Of a DNA stretch of 64,000 nt, positions 49,994 to 59,350 are shown in pieces (position 1 is the first letter of the stretch; each line of letters starts with the position of its first letter). A model generated the notes under the pieces. The model had not been told where the DNA came from. It saw nothing but the letters and a program-made list of their open reading frames with translations, and ran no database searches. Origin of the DNA: Methylotenera mobilis JLW8 (GTDB taxonomy: Bacteria > Pseudomonadota > Gammaproteobacteria > Burkholderiales > Methylophilaceae); NCBI RefSeq assembly GCF_000023705.1, contig NC_012968.1, positions 682,001 to 746,000 on the forward strand, written 5' to 3'. Both the position numbers and the translations under genes were made by a program.

Positions 49994-51613
49994 ATGAAAA
50001 TTGCAATTGCGCAAATCAACTGCATCGTCGGCGACTTGGCTGGCAATGCAAAAAAAATCGTTGCTTATGCGGCTTCGGCTAAAGAGCAGGGAGCCACTTT
50101 AGTCGTCACCCCCGAGCTGTCTTTATGCGGCTATTCCCCTGAAGATTTACTCTTACGACCAGACTTTTTACGTGCTTGTGAAGATACGCTGCAGACGCTT
50201 GCGCAACAATTGTCAGACATTACCGTGATCGTGGGGCATCCACACCAAGAGGGTGAGCAATGCTTTAATGCCGCTTCAGTTTTAGAGGGGGGCAGCATTG
50301 TTGCTACTTATCATAAACAAGTGTTGCCTAATTATGGTGTGTTTGATGAAAAGCGTTATTTTTCCTCTGGTGCTGAGGCGCTGGTATTCAACCATTGCGG
50401 TGTTAAGGTCGGCGTTTTAATTTGTGCTGATGTGTGGGAGCCTAAGCCGGCACTGCTGGCTAAAATGGCGGGCGCTGAGCTATTAATTGCGATGAATGGC
50501 TCACCTTATCATATGAAAAAACAAAGCGCACGATTTGAGGTACTTAAGCAGCGCGCGGTAGAAAATAACCTGCCTGTGGTTTACGTCAACATGGTGGGCG
50601 GTCAGGATGAGCTGGTGTTTGATGGCGCCTCCTTTGTGTTGAATGCGCAAGGCGAGGTCGTTGCTGAACTGGATGCTTTTGAGTCGCAACTCGAGGTGAT
50701 CGAGTTTGACCATGCACAGCCAATCTATGGGGAAATTACCCCCAGCCTGTCACTTGAGGCTACTGTCTATAAAGCATTAAAATTAGGACTTGCCGATTAT
50801 ATTAATAAAAATGGCTTCCCTGGTGTGGTGATAGGTTTGTCCGGAGGTGTGGACTCTGCCTTAACCTTAGCGCTAGCGGTAGATGCCATCGGCGCAGATA
50901 AAGTACATGCGGTGATGATGCCGTCTGAATTTACCGCCGATATCAGTGTGAATGACGCCCGCGAAATGGCTGATATCGTTGGTGTGAAATATGAAGAAAT
51001 TGCTATCAAGCCGCTGTTCGATAGCTACTTAAGCGCACTGTCTCCGCAGTTTGGTGATATGCCGTTTGATGCGACAGAAGAGAACTTGCAAGCGCGTATT
51101 CGTGGCATGCTTTTAATGGCAATCTCCAATAAGTTTGGCAGTATCGTGGTTACTACCGGCAATAAGAGTGAAATGGCCGTGGGCTATTGCACGCTGTATG
51201 GCGATATGGCGGGTGGTTTTGCTTTGTTGAAAGATGTGCCTAAAACCTTGGTGTATCGCTTATGCGCGTACCGTAACCAGTTGTCTAGGGTGATTCCTGA
51301 GCGCATTATTACCAGGCCGCCATCTGCCGAACTGAGGGCTAATCAGGTAGATCAGGATAGCTTGCCGCCTTACGATGTACTAGATGCGATTATTGAAGCG
51401 TACGTGGAAAATGATTTATCGCGGGCTGAGATTGTGGCGCTAGGCTACCCTATCTCTGATATTAACCGTGTGATTGCCATGATAGACCGCAACGAGTATA
51501 AGCGCAGACAGTCACCGGTAGGGGTGCGTATTACGGATAAAGGTTTTGGTAAGGATAGACGTTACCCTATAACAGCAAAGCTGAGCGAGTATTGGAAAAC
51601 TAGATTAAACTAG
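49994..51613 (+). CDS. nadE: Glutamine-dependent NAD+ synthetase
   Basis: Final step of NAD synthesis, amidating nicotinate adenine dinucleotide with ammonia released from glutamine. The N-terminal nitrilase-type domain (1-260) has the catalytic triad region with Cys in VLICADVWEP, Glu in TPELSLCGYSPED and Lys in YHKQVLPNYGVFDEKRYF. The C-terminal synthetase domain has the PP-loop GLSGGVDSALTLALA. The 539-residue length is normal for the two-domain form. glnB follows after 120 nt. Confidence 0.95.
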   Translation: MKIAIAQINCIVGDLAGNAKKIVAYAASAKEQGATLVVTPELSLCGYSPEDLLLRPDFLRACEDTLQTLAQQLSDITVIVGHPHQEGEQCFNAASVLEGGSIVATYHKQVLPNYGVFDEKRYFSSGAEALVFNHCGVKVGVLICADVWEPKPALLAKMAGAELLIAMNGSPYHMKKQSARFEVLKQRAVENNLPVVYVNMVGGQDELVFDGASFVLNAQGEVVAELDAFESQLEVIEFDHAQPIYGEITPSLSLEATVYKALKLGLADYINKNGFPGVVIGLSGGVDSALTLALAVDAIGADKVHAVMMPSEFTADISVNDAREMADIVGVKYEEIAIKPLFDSYLSALSPQFGDMPFDATEENLQARIRGMLLMAISNKFGSIVVTTGNKSEMAVGYCTLYGDMAGGFALLKDVPKTLVYRLCAYRNQLSRVIPERIITRPPSAELRANQVDQDSLPPYDVLDAIIEAYVENDLSRAEIVALGYPISDINRVIAMIDRNEYKRRQSPVGVRITDKGFGKDRRYPITAKLSEYWKTRLN

Positions 51614-51721
51614 ATCTATATGAAGGCAGCGCCAGCAATTTTGGATAGCGTTACCGAAGAATAAAAAGTCAGTGTATTAAAGTAGTCAATTAATAAAATT
51701 ATAGAAATTAAATACTATTAG

Positions 51722-52072
<351 letters not shown>

Positions 52073-52077
52073 TTCTA

Positions 52078-52132
52078 TGCTGGGCAGGGCGAGTAAAGGT
52101 GCTTTGCAGCCTACTGCTCGGTTTGCCCAGCA
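52078..52132. other. Large stem-loop after glnB
   Basis: TGCTGGGCA (52078-52086) pairs perfectly with TGCCCAGCA (52124-52132). Inside it GCGAGTA faces TACTGCTCG with a two-base bulge. No T-run follows, so it is either a U-less terminator or an mRNA 3'-end stabiliser. Confidence 0.6.
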
Positions 52133-52212
52133 ACGCTGGTGCCATAGTCTTTCTTAGCCCACTTGGCAACAATTTTCGTTTGGTAAAAGTGCAAGCTTAG
52201 CGCCTCTAGTTT

Positions 52213-52554
52213 ATGCCCGTCATTGTAAAAACAATCCTACTCCTTACCATTTCTAACGTATTCATGACGTTTGCATGGTATGCCCATTTAAAAAATCTTA
52301 ATAACAAACCTTGGATTATTGCTGCGTTGGTAAGCTGGGGTGTTGCGCTGCTGGAGTATTTGTTCCAAGTACCGGCTAACCGCATTGGTTTTACTGTGAT
52401 GTCGCTTGCGCAGCTAAAGATATTGCAAGAAGTGATTACGCTGGCGGTGTTTGTCCCATTTGCAGTTTTTTATATGCAGCAGCCCATGAAGCTGGATTTT
52501 CTATGGGCAGGGTTGTGTTTGATGGGCGCGGTTTATTTTATGTTTAGGGCGTAA
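52213..52554 (+). CDS. DUF486 small membrane protein
   Basis: A 113-residue protein with four predicted membrane helices, of the DUF486 family within the drug/metabolite transporter-like fold. Conserved segments include MTFAWYAHLKN, SWGVALLEYLFQVPANRIG and LKILQEVITLAVF. Function is not established. It stands alone between glnB and a convergent flavoprotein gene. Confidence 0.88.
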   Translation: MPVIVKTILLLTISNVFMTFAWYAHLKNLNNKPWIIAALVSWGVALLEYLFQVPANRIGFTVMSLAQLKILQEVITLAVFVPFAVFYMQQPMKLDFLWAGLCLMGAVYFMFRA

Positions 52555-52628
52555 TCGTTTTTACCACTTATAGCTATGCCCACCACCTAACTCTCTAAGC
52601 CTTACCTCCTAGGCTTGATTTTCTAGTC

Positions 52629-53879
52629 TTACTGATGAGCCTTTAGCCAGTCGATTACCCCTAAGCCAGCGCTGCGGCCGGATGCAAAGCACGCTGTAAG
52701 CAAGTAGCCGCCAGTTGGCGCCTCCCAGTCCAGCATTTCCCCAGCACAGAATACGCCAGGCATGGCCTTGAGCATCAGGTGAGCATCTAATCCTGCAAAA
52801 TCTACCCCACCAGCGCTGCTAATGGCCTCATCAATCGGACGTGTCGAGCTTAGCTTAAGCGGTAACGCTTTAATGGCATGGCTGAGTTTAACTGGATTGG
52901 CATAGTCTTGAGCGGAGACTAGCTCTCGCAATAAGCCAGCCTTAATACCTTTGATGCCAAGCCGACTCTGCAGGTGGCTGGATAGCGAACGTGAGCCGCG
53001 CGGGTGGCTGACATCGGCAAACACTTGTGCCAACGGTCTGTCCGGCAGCAGGTCCAAGTGTACGGTTGCTTCACCTTTAGCCTCTATCGTGTTACGGATA
53101 TGGGCTGAAAGCGCATAAATCAAGCTTCCTTCGATACCGTGCTCGGTAATCATGCACTCGCCTTGTTTGTGTTGGCTTGCTGCGTGTTCATCCTGCATGG
53201 AGATGGCAATAGTTTTTAGCGGGACTCCGGCAAAGCGGGAGATAAAGTGTTCGCTCCAATTGGTATGAAAGCCGCAATTAGCTGGTTTTAACGGGGAAAC
53301 GGCGATGCCATGCTCGCTAAATACGTTTGCCCAAGCCCCATCTGAACCTAATCTCGCCCAACTGCCTCCACCTAGTGCGAACACAACCGCATCTGCTTCT
53401 GAAGAGGTAGTTCCATCTGGTGTATTGAATTTTAGTTTGCCACTGTCCCAGCCGGTCCAGCGGTGGCGCATATGGAAGCTCACCCCAGCCTCACGTAAGC
53501 GATGCAGCCAAGCGCGTAATAATGGCGCGGCCTTCATATCGGTCGGGAATACGCGGCCAGAAGAGCCAACAAAAGTATCTATGCCTAATTCGTGTATCCA
53601 CTCACGTAGTGTCTGCGGGCTCATGGTGTCGAGCAAAGGGGCAATCTGTGCTTGGCGCGTGCCATAGCGTGAGAGAAACTGCGCTGCCGCCTCAGAATGG
53701 GTGATGTTCATGCCACCTTTACCTGCCATCAGAAACTTGCGGCCTACGCTAGGCATGGCATCGTATAGATCTACGTGGATACCCGCGAGGCTTAAAGTTT
53801 CTGCCGCCATTAGCCCAGCAGGGCCGCCGCCAATGATGGCAACTTTAGGCGATTTGGCAATGTAGGATGATTGGGTCAA
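52629..53879 (-). CDS. HI0933/YhiN-type FAD flavoprotein (TIGR03862-like)
   Basis: A 416-residue NAD(P)/FAD-dependent oxidoreductase of the HI0933 family. The N-terminal dinucleotide fold VAIIGGGPAGLMAAETLSLAG, the family motif GRKFLMAGKGGMNITHSE and the C-terminal CAGEMLDWEAPTGGYLLT are clear. Substrate is unknown; relatives are linked only loosely to redox metabolism. It stands alone on the minus strand, downstream of feoB and a strong hairpin. Confidence 0.9.
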   Translation of the reverse strand: MTQSSYIAKSPKVAIIGGGPAGLMAAETLSLAGIHVDLYDAMPSVGRKFLMAGKGGMNITHSEAAAQFLSRYGTRQAQIAPLLDTMSPQTLREWIHELGIDTFVGSSGRVFPTDMKAAPLLRAWLHRLREAGVSFHMRHRWTGWDSGKLKFNTPDGTTSSEADAVVFALGGGSWARLGSDGAWANVFSEHGIAVSPLKPANCGFHTNWSEHFISRFAGVPLKTIAISMQDEHAASQHKQGECMITEHGIEGSLIYALSAHIRNTIEAKGEATVHLDLLPDRPLAQVFADVSHPRGSRSLSSHLQSRLGIKGIKAGLLRELVSAQDYANPVKLSHAIKALPLKLSSTRPIDEAISSAGGVDFAGLDAHLMLKAMPGVFCAGEMLDWEAPTGGYLLTACFASGRSAGLGVIDWLKAHQ

Positions 53880-53972
53880 GATGTAATGTGGCTGAAGTTT
53901 AGGCTAAATGATTAATATCAGATTGTAGGTTAGTTTCGCATCGCCAGTTAAGTCATGTGGGTGAGCCTAGCT

Positions 53973-54006
53973 TCTCAGTTAGCCATCAATAAGTGGCTAA
54001 CTGAGA
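53973..54006. other. Perfect 13-bp stem-loop behind feoB
   Basis: Arms 53973-53985 and 53994-54006 pair perfectly around an 8-nt loop, about 35 nt behind the feoB stop on the minus strand. There is no T-tract on either side. It is the strongest hairpin in this part of the window and probably marks the 3' end of the feoAB transcript. Confidence 0.65.
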
Positions 54007-54040
54007 GTTGGCAAGTTTGCAGCCAAAGCTGACGCAGAGG

Positions 54041-55831
54041 TTAGTAGCCGAGCAAGCGCGCGCTTTGGTAGAAGATAAAGCTGATCACCCATGCTAAGCC
54101 TAAAGACCATACAATCGAAAGCCACATAAAGGCTGAGCTTTTGGATTCATTTCTGATCGTGGCAATCGTAGACAGGCATGGCGTGTAAATCAGAGTGAAC
54201 AGCATAAAGCTCAAGGCTTGTACCCAGTCGATTTGCGTGGCCATTTGCGCCATCAGTGCGTCGCCTTGCAGGCCATAAATCACCGCTAGTGCACCCACCA
54301 CAATTTCTTTCGCAACAAAGCCGAAAATTAAGGCAATCGCCAGCTCATGATTAATGCCGATAGGGTCAAGTATCGGTGTGAAGAACACGCCGATTTGTCC
54401 AGCATAGGTGTCGATACTGGCAGGTGCCACATTGCTTGGGAAGTTAGTTAACAGCCATACCAATACTACGCCTAGTACAATGAACTTGCTGGCGCGGTTT
54501 AAAAAGTGTTTTACTTCATGCCAGCCACGCAGCACGATCTGACGCGGGGTAGGGAAGCGGTACGGCGGCAGCTCTAGAATAAAAGGCTCGGTGTTTTTAT
54601 ATTGGTTTTGAAATAAAAGCGCAGTTAAAAACATAGTGAAGAAACTCATCACGTATAGCGAGAACAAGACTAACGGTGCATGGCTAGGGCTAAATAGCGC
54701 CGCAATCATAAAAATAAACACTTGCATCCTAGCTGAGCACAATGACAGCGGGATCACCAGCATGGTCAGCAGGCGCATGCTACGTGAGCGCATAATACGT
54801 GTACCCATGATAGCCGGTACGTTACAGCCAAAACCCATCAGCATCATGACAAAGCTGCGCCCATCCAGCCCCATTTTTGCCATGATGGCATCCATCAAGA
54901 ACGCAGCACGTGATAGGTAGCCGCTGTCTTCTACCATGGACATGACGAGGAAGAATAGAATAATAATCGGCACAAATGCAGCAACCGTGGCTACGCCATT
55001 ATAAATACCATCCAGCATGAGTCCGCTGAGCCATGTCGGTGCGTTGGCAAATAGCGGGTTCAGCAAATCTGTGCGTAGTTGGTCTAGTAGCCAGGCTAAG
55101 CCATCCTGTATCGGGGCGCCTACGGCAAAGATGAATTGAAACAGCAAAAACATGGCGGCAAAAAACAGCGGTAACCCCAACCATTTGTGCAGTAATACCT
55201 TGTCTATTTTATCGGTAAGGTCATCGGTCAGTGTTACCGGAATATCCACATGCTGTTCAACCAGTGCATGCATTTCGGTTTCAATATCATGCTCTTCTTT
55301 GAGGAGCAGGCTTATGCTTTGCGGGTTGGTGGTGGTATCTTGCTGATTGATAATAGCGGTCGCAGCGGCTAATGCTTTTGGTAAGCCATCGCCATATTTT
55401 GCGCTAATCTGAATCACTGGCAAGCCTAAGGTTTGGCTTAAGCCGTCTGCGTCAATGGTGATGCCGGCGCGCTTTGCTTCGTCAGCCATGTTGAGCGCCA
55501 GCACAATTGGGAAGCCTAGCTTTTTAATTTGCAGTAGCAGGGATAGTTGGCGGTCAATTTGTGTACTGTTGAGTAATACCACCAGTAAATTGACAGGGTT
55601 GTTGGTGATGAAGTGTCTAACGACTTGTTCATCCTCTGAAAAACCATGCAGGTCGTAAATACCTGGTAAATCAATCAGCTCTACAATATTGCCGCCGAGT
55701 AATATTTTTGCACTGAGCAAATCGACCGTAATTCCAGGCCAGTTACCTACGCGCGCAGAGGCACCGCTAATGCGATTGAATAGCGTGGATTTTCCAGTAT
55801 TTGGCATACCGAGTAACGCAATACGCTTCAT
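54041..55831 (-). CDS. feoB: Ferrous iron transporter FeoB (short form)
   Basis: Inner-membrane Fe2+ transporter with an N-terminal G-domain: G1 GMPNTGKST, G2 PGITVD, G3 DLPGIYDL, G4 NMAD, G5 SAKYG. A helical spacer and two Gate-type permease halves follow, the first with PLSLCSARMQVF carrying the conserved cysteine. At 596 residues it is clearly shorter than E. coli FeoB (about 770); the frame is intact, so this is a compact natural form. feoA lies 10 nt upstream and a Fur-like box lies before that, so the pair is iron-repressed. Confidence 0.93.
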   Translation of the reverse strand: MKRIALLGMPNTGKSTLFNRISGASARVGNWPGITVDLLSAKILLGGNIVELIDLPGIYDLHGFSEDEQVVRHFITNNPVNLLVVLLNSTQIDRQLSLLLQIKKLGFPIVLALNMADEAKRAGITIDADGLSQTLGLPVIQISAKYGDGLPKALAAATAIINQQDTTTNPQSISLLLKEEHDIETEMHALVEQHVDIPVTLTDDLTDKIDKVLLHKWLGLPLFFAAMFLLFQFIFAVGAPIQDGLAWLLDQLRTDLLNPLFANAPTWLSGLMLDGIYNGVATVAAFVPIIILFFLVMSMVEDSGYLSRAAFLMDAIMAKMGLDGRSFVMMLMGFGCNVPAIMGTRIMRSRSMRLLTMLVIPLSLCSARMQVFIFMIAALFSPSHAPLVLFSLYVMSFFTMFLTALLFQNQYKNTEPFILELPPYRFPTPRQIVLRGWHEVKHFLNRASKFIVLGVVLVWLLTNFPSNVAPASIDTYAGQIGVFFTPILDPIGINHELAIALIFGFVAKEIVVGALAVIYGLQGDALMAQMATQIDWVQALSFMLFTLIYTPCLSTIATIRNESKSSAFMWLSIVWSLGLAWVISFIFYQSARLLGY

Positions 55832-55841
55832 TTATTTAACT

Positions 55842-56069
55842 TTATATTGCGTTGATTTGAATGCGGTCAGCTTCAGTGACGCGCAGAATGACATCTGTAG
55901 TGCCAAGACGCACATGTATCGGGCCATTAAAGCTGGCGCGACGCATAATGCTGAGTGGCTTGCCAACACGAAACCCCAGCGCGGTGAGGCGATGGAACAG
56001 GGTGTCTTCAGCTTCGATTGCGGAGATCACCGCACGTTGACCAGCTTTTAATTGTGACAAAAATTGCAT
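55842..56069 (-). CDS. feoA: Ferrous iron transport accessory protein FeoA
   Basis: Small SH3-like cytoplasmic protein (75 aa) that assists FeoB. The fold's typical segments are visible: LKAGQRAVISAIEAED, FHRLTALGFRVGKPLSIMR and GPIHVRLGTTDVILRVTEADRI. It is the first gene of the feoAB operon. A strong Fur-box-like palindrome sits 28 nt upstream of the ATG. Confidence 0.92.
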   Translation of the reverse strand: MQFLSQLKAGQRAVISAIEAEDTLFHRLTALGFRVGKPLSIMRRASFNGPIHVRLGTTDVILRVTEADRIQINAI

Positions 56070-56096
56070 ATAGATTTAGTGATGCACTCTATAGAT

Positions 56097-56115
56097 GATA
56101 ACAATTCTTATTATC
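56097..56115. promoter_or_regulatory. Fur box upstream of feoAB
   Basis: The 19-nt sequence GATAACAATTCTTATTATC has perfect outer arms GATAA/TTATC and agrees with the classic Fur consensus at 14 of 19 positions by hand count. It sits 28 nt before feoA, where a repressor would block the promoter. Confidence 0.8.
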
Positions 56116-56204
56116 GCATAATTTAAGAGAAAGCGCAGGCAATCAGCCAAAAATAACATTAAAAACAAGGCCAAAAGTCGGCCATAGTATCAATGTGGCA
56201 CAGT

Positions 56205-56234
56205 GAAAAAAGGCCCCATTGCTGGAGCCTTTTT
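56205..56234 (-). terminator. Intrinsic terminator of the peptidylprolyl isomerase gene
   Basis: Read on the minus strand, AAAAAGGCTCC pairs with GGGGCCTTTTT (one T-G pair) around a 6-nt loop and ends in a T-run. It lies 14 nt behind the stop codon of the gene at 56248. Confidence 0.85.
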
Positions 56235-56247
56235 GTCTGCATTTTAA

Positions 56248-57036
56248 TTACTTACTGATGTCGATTTTTGCTTTTGCGCGTAAATCGCTCATGAGTTTTT
56301 CTAGGTTATGTTGTTGCAGGTTTTTTTGTATGCCATCTTTTAGTTTTTCGTAAGGTAATGGCTGAGCCGGGCGGGTATCTACCAGCTTAATTACGTGCCA
56401 GCCAAATTGTGTTTGCACTGGGCTGGCTGATGTTGCGCCTTTTTGTAAGTTTGCCACTACATCGCTAAATGGTTTTACCATGGTTGCAGGTGAGAACCAG
56501 CCTAAGTCGCCGCCTTTTTCTTTAGAACCTGGGTCTAATGATTTTTCTTTGGCAATTTTGGCAAAATCGCCACCTTTGCCTAGCTGGGCAATGATATCTT
56601 TAGCTTCTGCTTCCGTTTTAACTAAAATATGGCGCGCGCTGTATTCTTTGTCGCCATAAGCCGTTTTATATTTCTCGTAAGCAGCTTTGGTATCTGCATC
56701 AGAAACCGGATGTTTTTTCACGTAGTCTTGCAGAAACATGCTGGTCAACAGCTTGCGGCTGCCTAGTTCTTCACGTGCAACGTAATCAGCTTGTTTATCC
56801 AAGCCTAATCTTTGCGCTTCTTGGTATACCAGCTCAGAACTGACCAGCTCATCAATAATTGCAGCTTTAGTGTTGGCATCAATCTTTTGGCCGTTTGCAG
56901 TCACGTCTTTAACGATTACGTCATAGAGTGATTGTTTTACTGGCTTGCCGTTCACTGTTGCTAGCGCATCAGCGGCAAATGCTGATGGAGTCATCGATAA
57001 AACAGCAACGGCAATTAATGTTTGTATTAATTTCAT
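56248..57036 (-). CDS. Periplasmic parvulin-type peptidylprolyl isomerase
   Basis: Exported PpiC/PrsA-like foldase of 262 residues. Signal peptide ends at AFA|AD. A SurA-type N-terminal helical chaperone region (about 25-125) is followed by a rotamase domain (about 128-225) with ARHILVKTEAEAKDII, GGDLGWFSPATMVKPF and FGWHVIKL, the parvulin signature. It likely helps fold envelope proteins. bolA lies 51 nt upstream on the same strand. Confidence 0.93.
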   Translation of the reverse strand: MKLIQTLIAVAVLSMTPSAFAADALATVNGKPVKQSLYDVIVKDVTANGQKIDANTKAAIIDELVSSELVYQEAQRLGLDKQADYVAREELGSRKLLTSMFLQDYVKKHPVSDADTKAAYEKYKTAYGDKEYSARHILVKTEAEAKDIIAQLGKGGDFAKIAKEKSLDPGSKEKGGDLGWFSPATMVKPFSDVVANLQKGATSASPVQTQFGWHVIKLVDTRPAQPLPYEKLKDGIQKNLQQHNLEKLMSDLRAKAKIDISK

Positions 57037-57087
57037 TCGTAAAACATCCTTAAGTATTAAATTTAGGTAGTAAATTTGTGACGTATT

Positions 57088-57342
57088 TTAAACTTCATCT
57101 GTTGCAATTGCATGAATACTAAGCGCATGAATCTTATGTGGTATTAAATCTGCGAGCACCTGATACACAAGGCGATGACGCATTATCTGTGATTTGCCGC
57201 AAAAATGCGAGCTGGTGATGTCGAGCTTGTAATGCCCGCCGCCGCCATTGCCTTGGTGGCCGGCATGTAGTGCGCTTTCGTCTATTAAATCCAACGTGGT
57301 AGGCTCCAGTGCCTGCAAGCGTATTTTGATTTGATCAATCAT
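57088..57342 (-). CDS. bolA: BolA-family protein
   Basis: An 84-residue BolA/IbaG-type protein. The family core is present: LDLIDESALHAGHQG, then HYKLDITSSHFCGKSQIMRHRLVYQVLADLI, with the helix-turn-helix-like segment and a C-terminal His (HALSIHA). Such proteins pair with monothiol glutaredoxins in Fe-S trafficking and stress response; BolA versus IbaG cannot be fixed from this alone. It belongs to the minus-strand group yciB-yciI-bolA-parvulin. Confidence 0.92.
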   Translation of the reverse strand: MIDQIKIRLQALEPTTLDLIDESALHAGHQGNGGGGHYKLDITSSHFCGKSQIMRHRLVYQVLADLIPHKIHALSIHAIATDEV

Positions 57343-57391
57343 CTATTCGGTTATCAATGCAAGTTAAATTAATGTTAAGTTAAGTAGCTAC

Positions 57392-57691
57392 TTAGGGTAG
57401 TGTTTTTCTAAAAGGTTTCACTGTGACGTGATGATAAACACCAGCAGTGACGAATGGATCTTGGTTGGCCCAAGCAGTGGCTTCCTCCAAGCTGGTAAAT
57501 TCAGCCACAATTAAACTGCCTGAAAAGCCAGCCGGACCAGGGTCGTTACTGTCAATACTAGGGAAGGGACCCGCCAGCAACAGACGGCCTGTATTTTGTA
57601 AATCTTGCAAGCGGCTCAAATGCTCAGGGCGCGCTGCTAAGCGCTTTTCAAGGCTGTTAGGGGTGTCTTCGGCAACGATGGCGTACCACAT
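57392..57691 (-). CDS. yciI: YciI family protein
   Basis: A 99-residue YciI-like protein with a ferredoxin-like dimeric fold: [13 protein letters not shown], then [23 protein letters not shown], with the conserved His and Asp positions, and [24 protein letters not shown]. Reaction unknown. Its ATG shares one base with the yciB stop, so the genes are translationally coupled. Confidence 0.92.
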   Translation of the reverse strand: MWYAIVAEDTPNSLEKRLAARPEHLSRLQDLQNTGRLLLAGPFPSIDSNDPGPAGFSGSLIVAEFTSLEEATAWANQDPFVTAGVYHHVTVKPFRKTLP

Positions 57692-58242
57692 TATTTTGCA
57701 TCTCCTTTATCGTCTTCTTTGGGTAAATACTTGCTGATCATAATGGTTTGCAAAATAATAAAGCCAAACATAATGCCGGTAATGCCGAATAGCTTGAAGT
57801 TTACCCAAGTGTCTTGCGAGTAATTAAACGCCACATACAGGTTGATAAAACCTAGCGCGGTAAAGAGTAACGCCCAAGCGACATTGAGGGCAGACCAAAC
57901 GTTATCTGGCAATTTAATCTGCTTCTCCATCAAGCTGCGCATCGGGTTCTTTTTGAAAAAGAGCTGGGAGCCTAGTAAACCCGCAGCAAACAGCCAGTAC
58001 AAAATGCTGGGTTTCCATTGGATAAAGGTCGGGTCTTTTAGCAGCAAGGTGGCGCCGCCAAATACGGTGATGATGATGCCGCTGAGCAACAGCATTTTTT
58101 CAACTACGCCATGTTTGATTTTGACATAAACGATTTGTGCGATGGTCGCGATGATTGCCACCGCGGTGGCGGTGAAAATTCCAAAAAATTTGAAAGCGAT
58201 AAAAAATAAAATTACGGGGAATAAATCAAACAGAAACTTCAT
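57691..58242 (-). CDS. yciB: Septation/envelope membrane protein YciB
   Basis: Inner-membrane protein with five or six helices, of the YciB/IspZ family, linked to cell envelope synthesis and septation. Conserved start [20 protein letters not shown]; later [12 protein letters not shown] and [15 protein letters not shown]. Start taken at ATG 58242, because the family begins MKFLFD; an ATG two codons earlier is possible. Product 183 residues. Confidence 0.93.
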   Translation of the reverse strand: MKFLFDLFPVILFFIAFKFFGIFTATAVAIIATIAQIVYVKIKHGVVEKMLLLSGIIITVFGGATLLLKDPTFIQWKPSILYWLFAAGLLGSQLFFKKNPMRSLMEKQIKLPDNVWSALNVAWALLFTALGFINLYVAFNYSQDTWVNFKLFGITGIMFGFIILQTIMISKYLPKEDDKGDAK

Positions 58243-58445
58243 ATTCACTCTTTGAAAATAAAAACCTAGGGTGCTAACACTTAGGGTGTCAACTTGACGC
58301 GCTTAAGTGCCAAACAATACTTTGGTGCAATGTGCTATTTTGCTATTATAGTTACTCGCCTGCAAGGCGTAATTTTTAGTGGACTAAATAGATGATTAGT
58401 TCCAATCAGCTGTTTTCTTAGGGGTTGTGCTGGCGCAAGTCGTTG

Positions 58446-59315
58446 ATGACCAATGGTTTAATGATAGATTTACATTCACACTCCAATATTTCTGATGGTT
58501 TGCTTTCTCCCACTGAGTTGGTCGCGCATGCGGCACAGCATGGGGTGAGTGTACTCGCGCTGACCGACCACGATGATATAAGCGGCTTGTCGGAAGCGCG
58601 ACAGGCGGCAGCGTTGCACGGTATTCAGTTAATCAATGGTGTGGAAATTTCAGTGACCTGGAAAAAGCGTACCCTGCATGTCGTTGGTTTAAACGTGGAT
58701 GTGGAGAATGAAGCGCTCAAGACCGGTTTGGCTGCGGTGCGCCAAGGCCGTCTGGAGCGTGCCAAACAGATGGCGGCAGGCTTGGAAAAATCCGGCATCC
58801 TTGGCAGTTTTGAGTGGGCCTCTGCCTACGCGGGACAGAGCATACTGACACGTATGCACTTTGCCCGCTTTCTGGTGGAGCGTCAGTATGCCAAAGACAC
58901 CAAAGCGGTATTCAAAAAGTATTTAGTCAAAGGTAAGCCTGGCTTCGTAGACCACCAGTGGATGGACTTGGAGTCTGCAGTGAGCCTGATTGTAAACAGC
59001 GGCGGTGAAGCGGTGTTGGCACACCCAGGACGTTATGACATACGCCGCACCAATATGTTGCTGCTGCTGGAGGAATTTAGGGCCTTGGGCGGCACGGCGA
59101 TAGAGGTAGTGACGGGTAGTCATACCGGTGCACAGTATGTTGAATATGCAAAATATGCACAATTATTTGGTTTAAAAGCATCACAAGGGTCTGATTACCA
59201 TGGTAAAGGTATCAGCTTTATGGAAATGGGGCGGTTGCCTGCGCTGCCTGGCAATTGTGTTCCCGTGTGGCAAGATTGGCCGCATGTACAGTTACCATCG
59301 GATTGCTCGCAATAA
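58446..59315 (+). CDS. PHP-domain phosphoesterase (YciV/RNase AM-like)
   Basis: Metal-dependent phosphoesterase of the PHP family, 289 residues from ATG 58446. Metal-binding motifs: IDLHSHSNISDG, LALTDHDDISG and GVEISV near the start; AVLAHPGRYD and QGSDYHGKG later. The E. coli homologue YciV (RNase AM) hydrolyses 3',5'-nucleoside bisphosphates and trims short RNA. An upstream TTG at 58425 is in frame but unlikely. It opens the conserved cluster yciV-yciO-M50-trpS-scpAB-rluB. Confidence 0.9.
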   Translation: MTNGLMIDLHSHSNISDGLLSPTELVAHAAQHGVSVLALTDHDDISGLSEARQAAALHGIQLINGVEISVTWKKRTLHVVGLNVDVENEALKTGLAAVRQGRLERAKQMAAGLEKSGILGSFEWASAYAGQSILTRMHFARFLVERQYAKDTKAVFKKYLVKGKPGFVDHQWMDLESAVSLIVNSGGEAVLAHPGRYDIRRTNMLLLLEEFRALGGTAIEVVTGSHTGAQYVEYAKYAQLFGLKASQGSDYHGKGISFMEMGRLPALPGNCVPVWQDWPHVQLPSDCSQ

Positions 59316-59350
59316 ATAATAAAGACAGTTAAGAAAAAGAACAGGGATAC

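Noticed and set aside
54041-55831. FeoB as a truncated pseudogene
   Set aside because: All G-motifs and the permease Gate cysteine are present in one uninterrupted frame with normal flanks, so a compact natural form is more likely.
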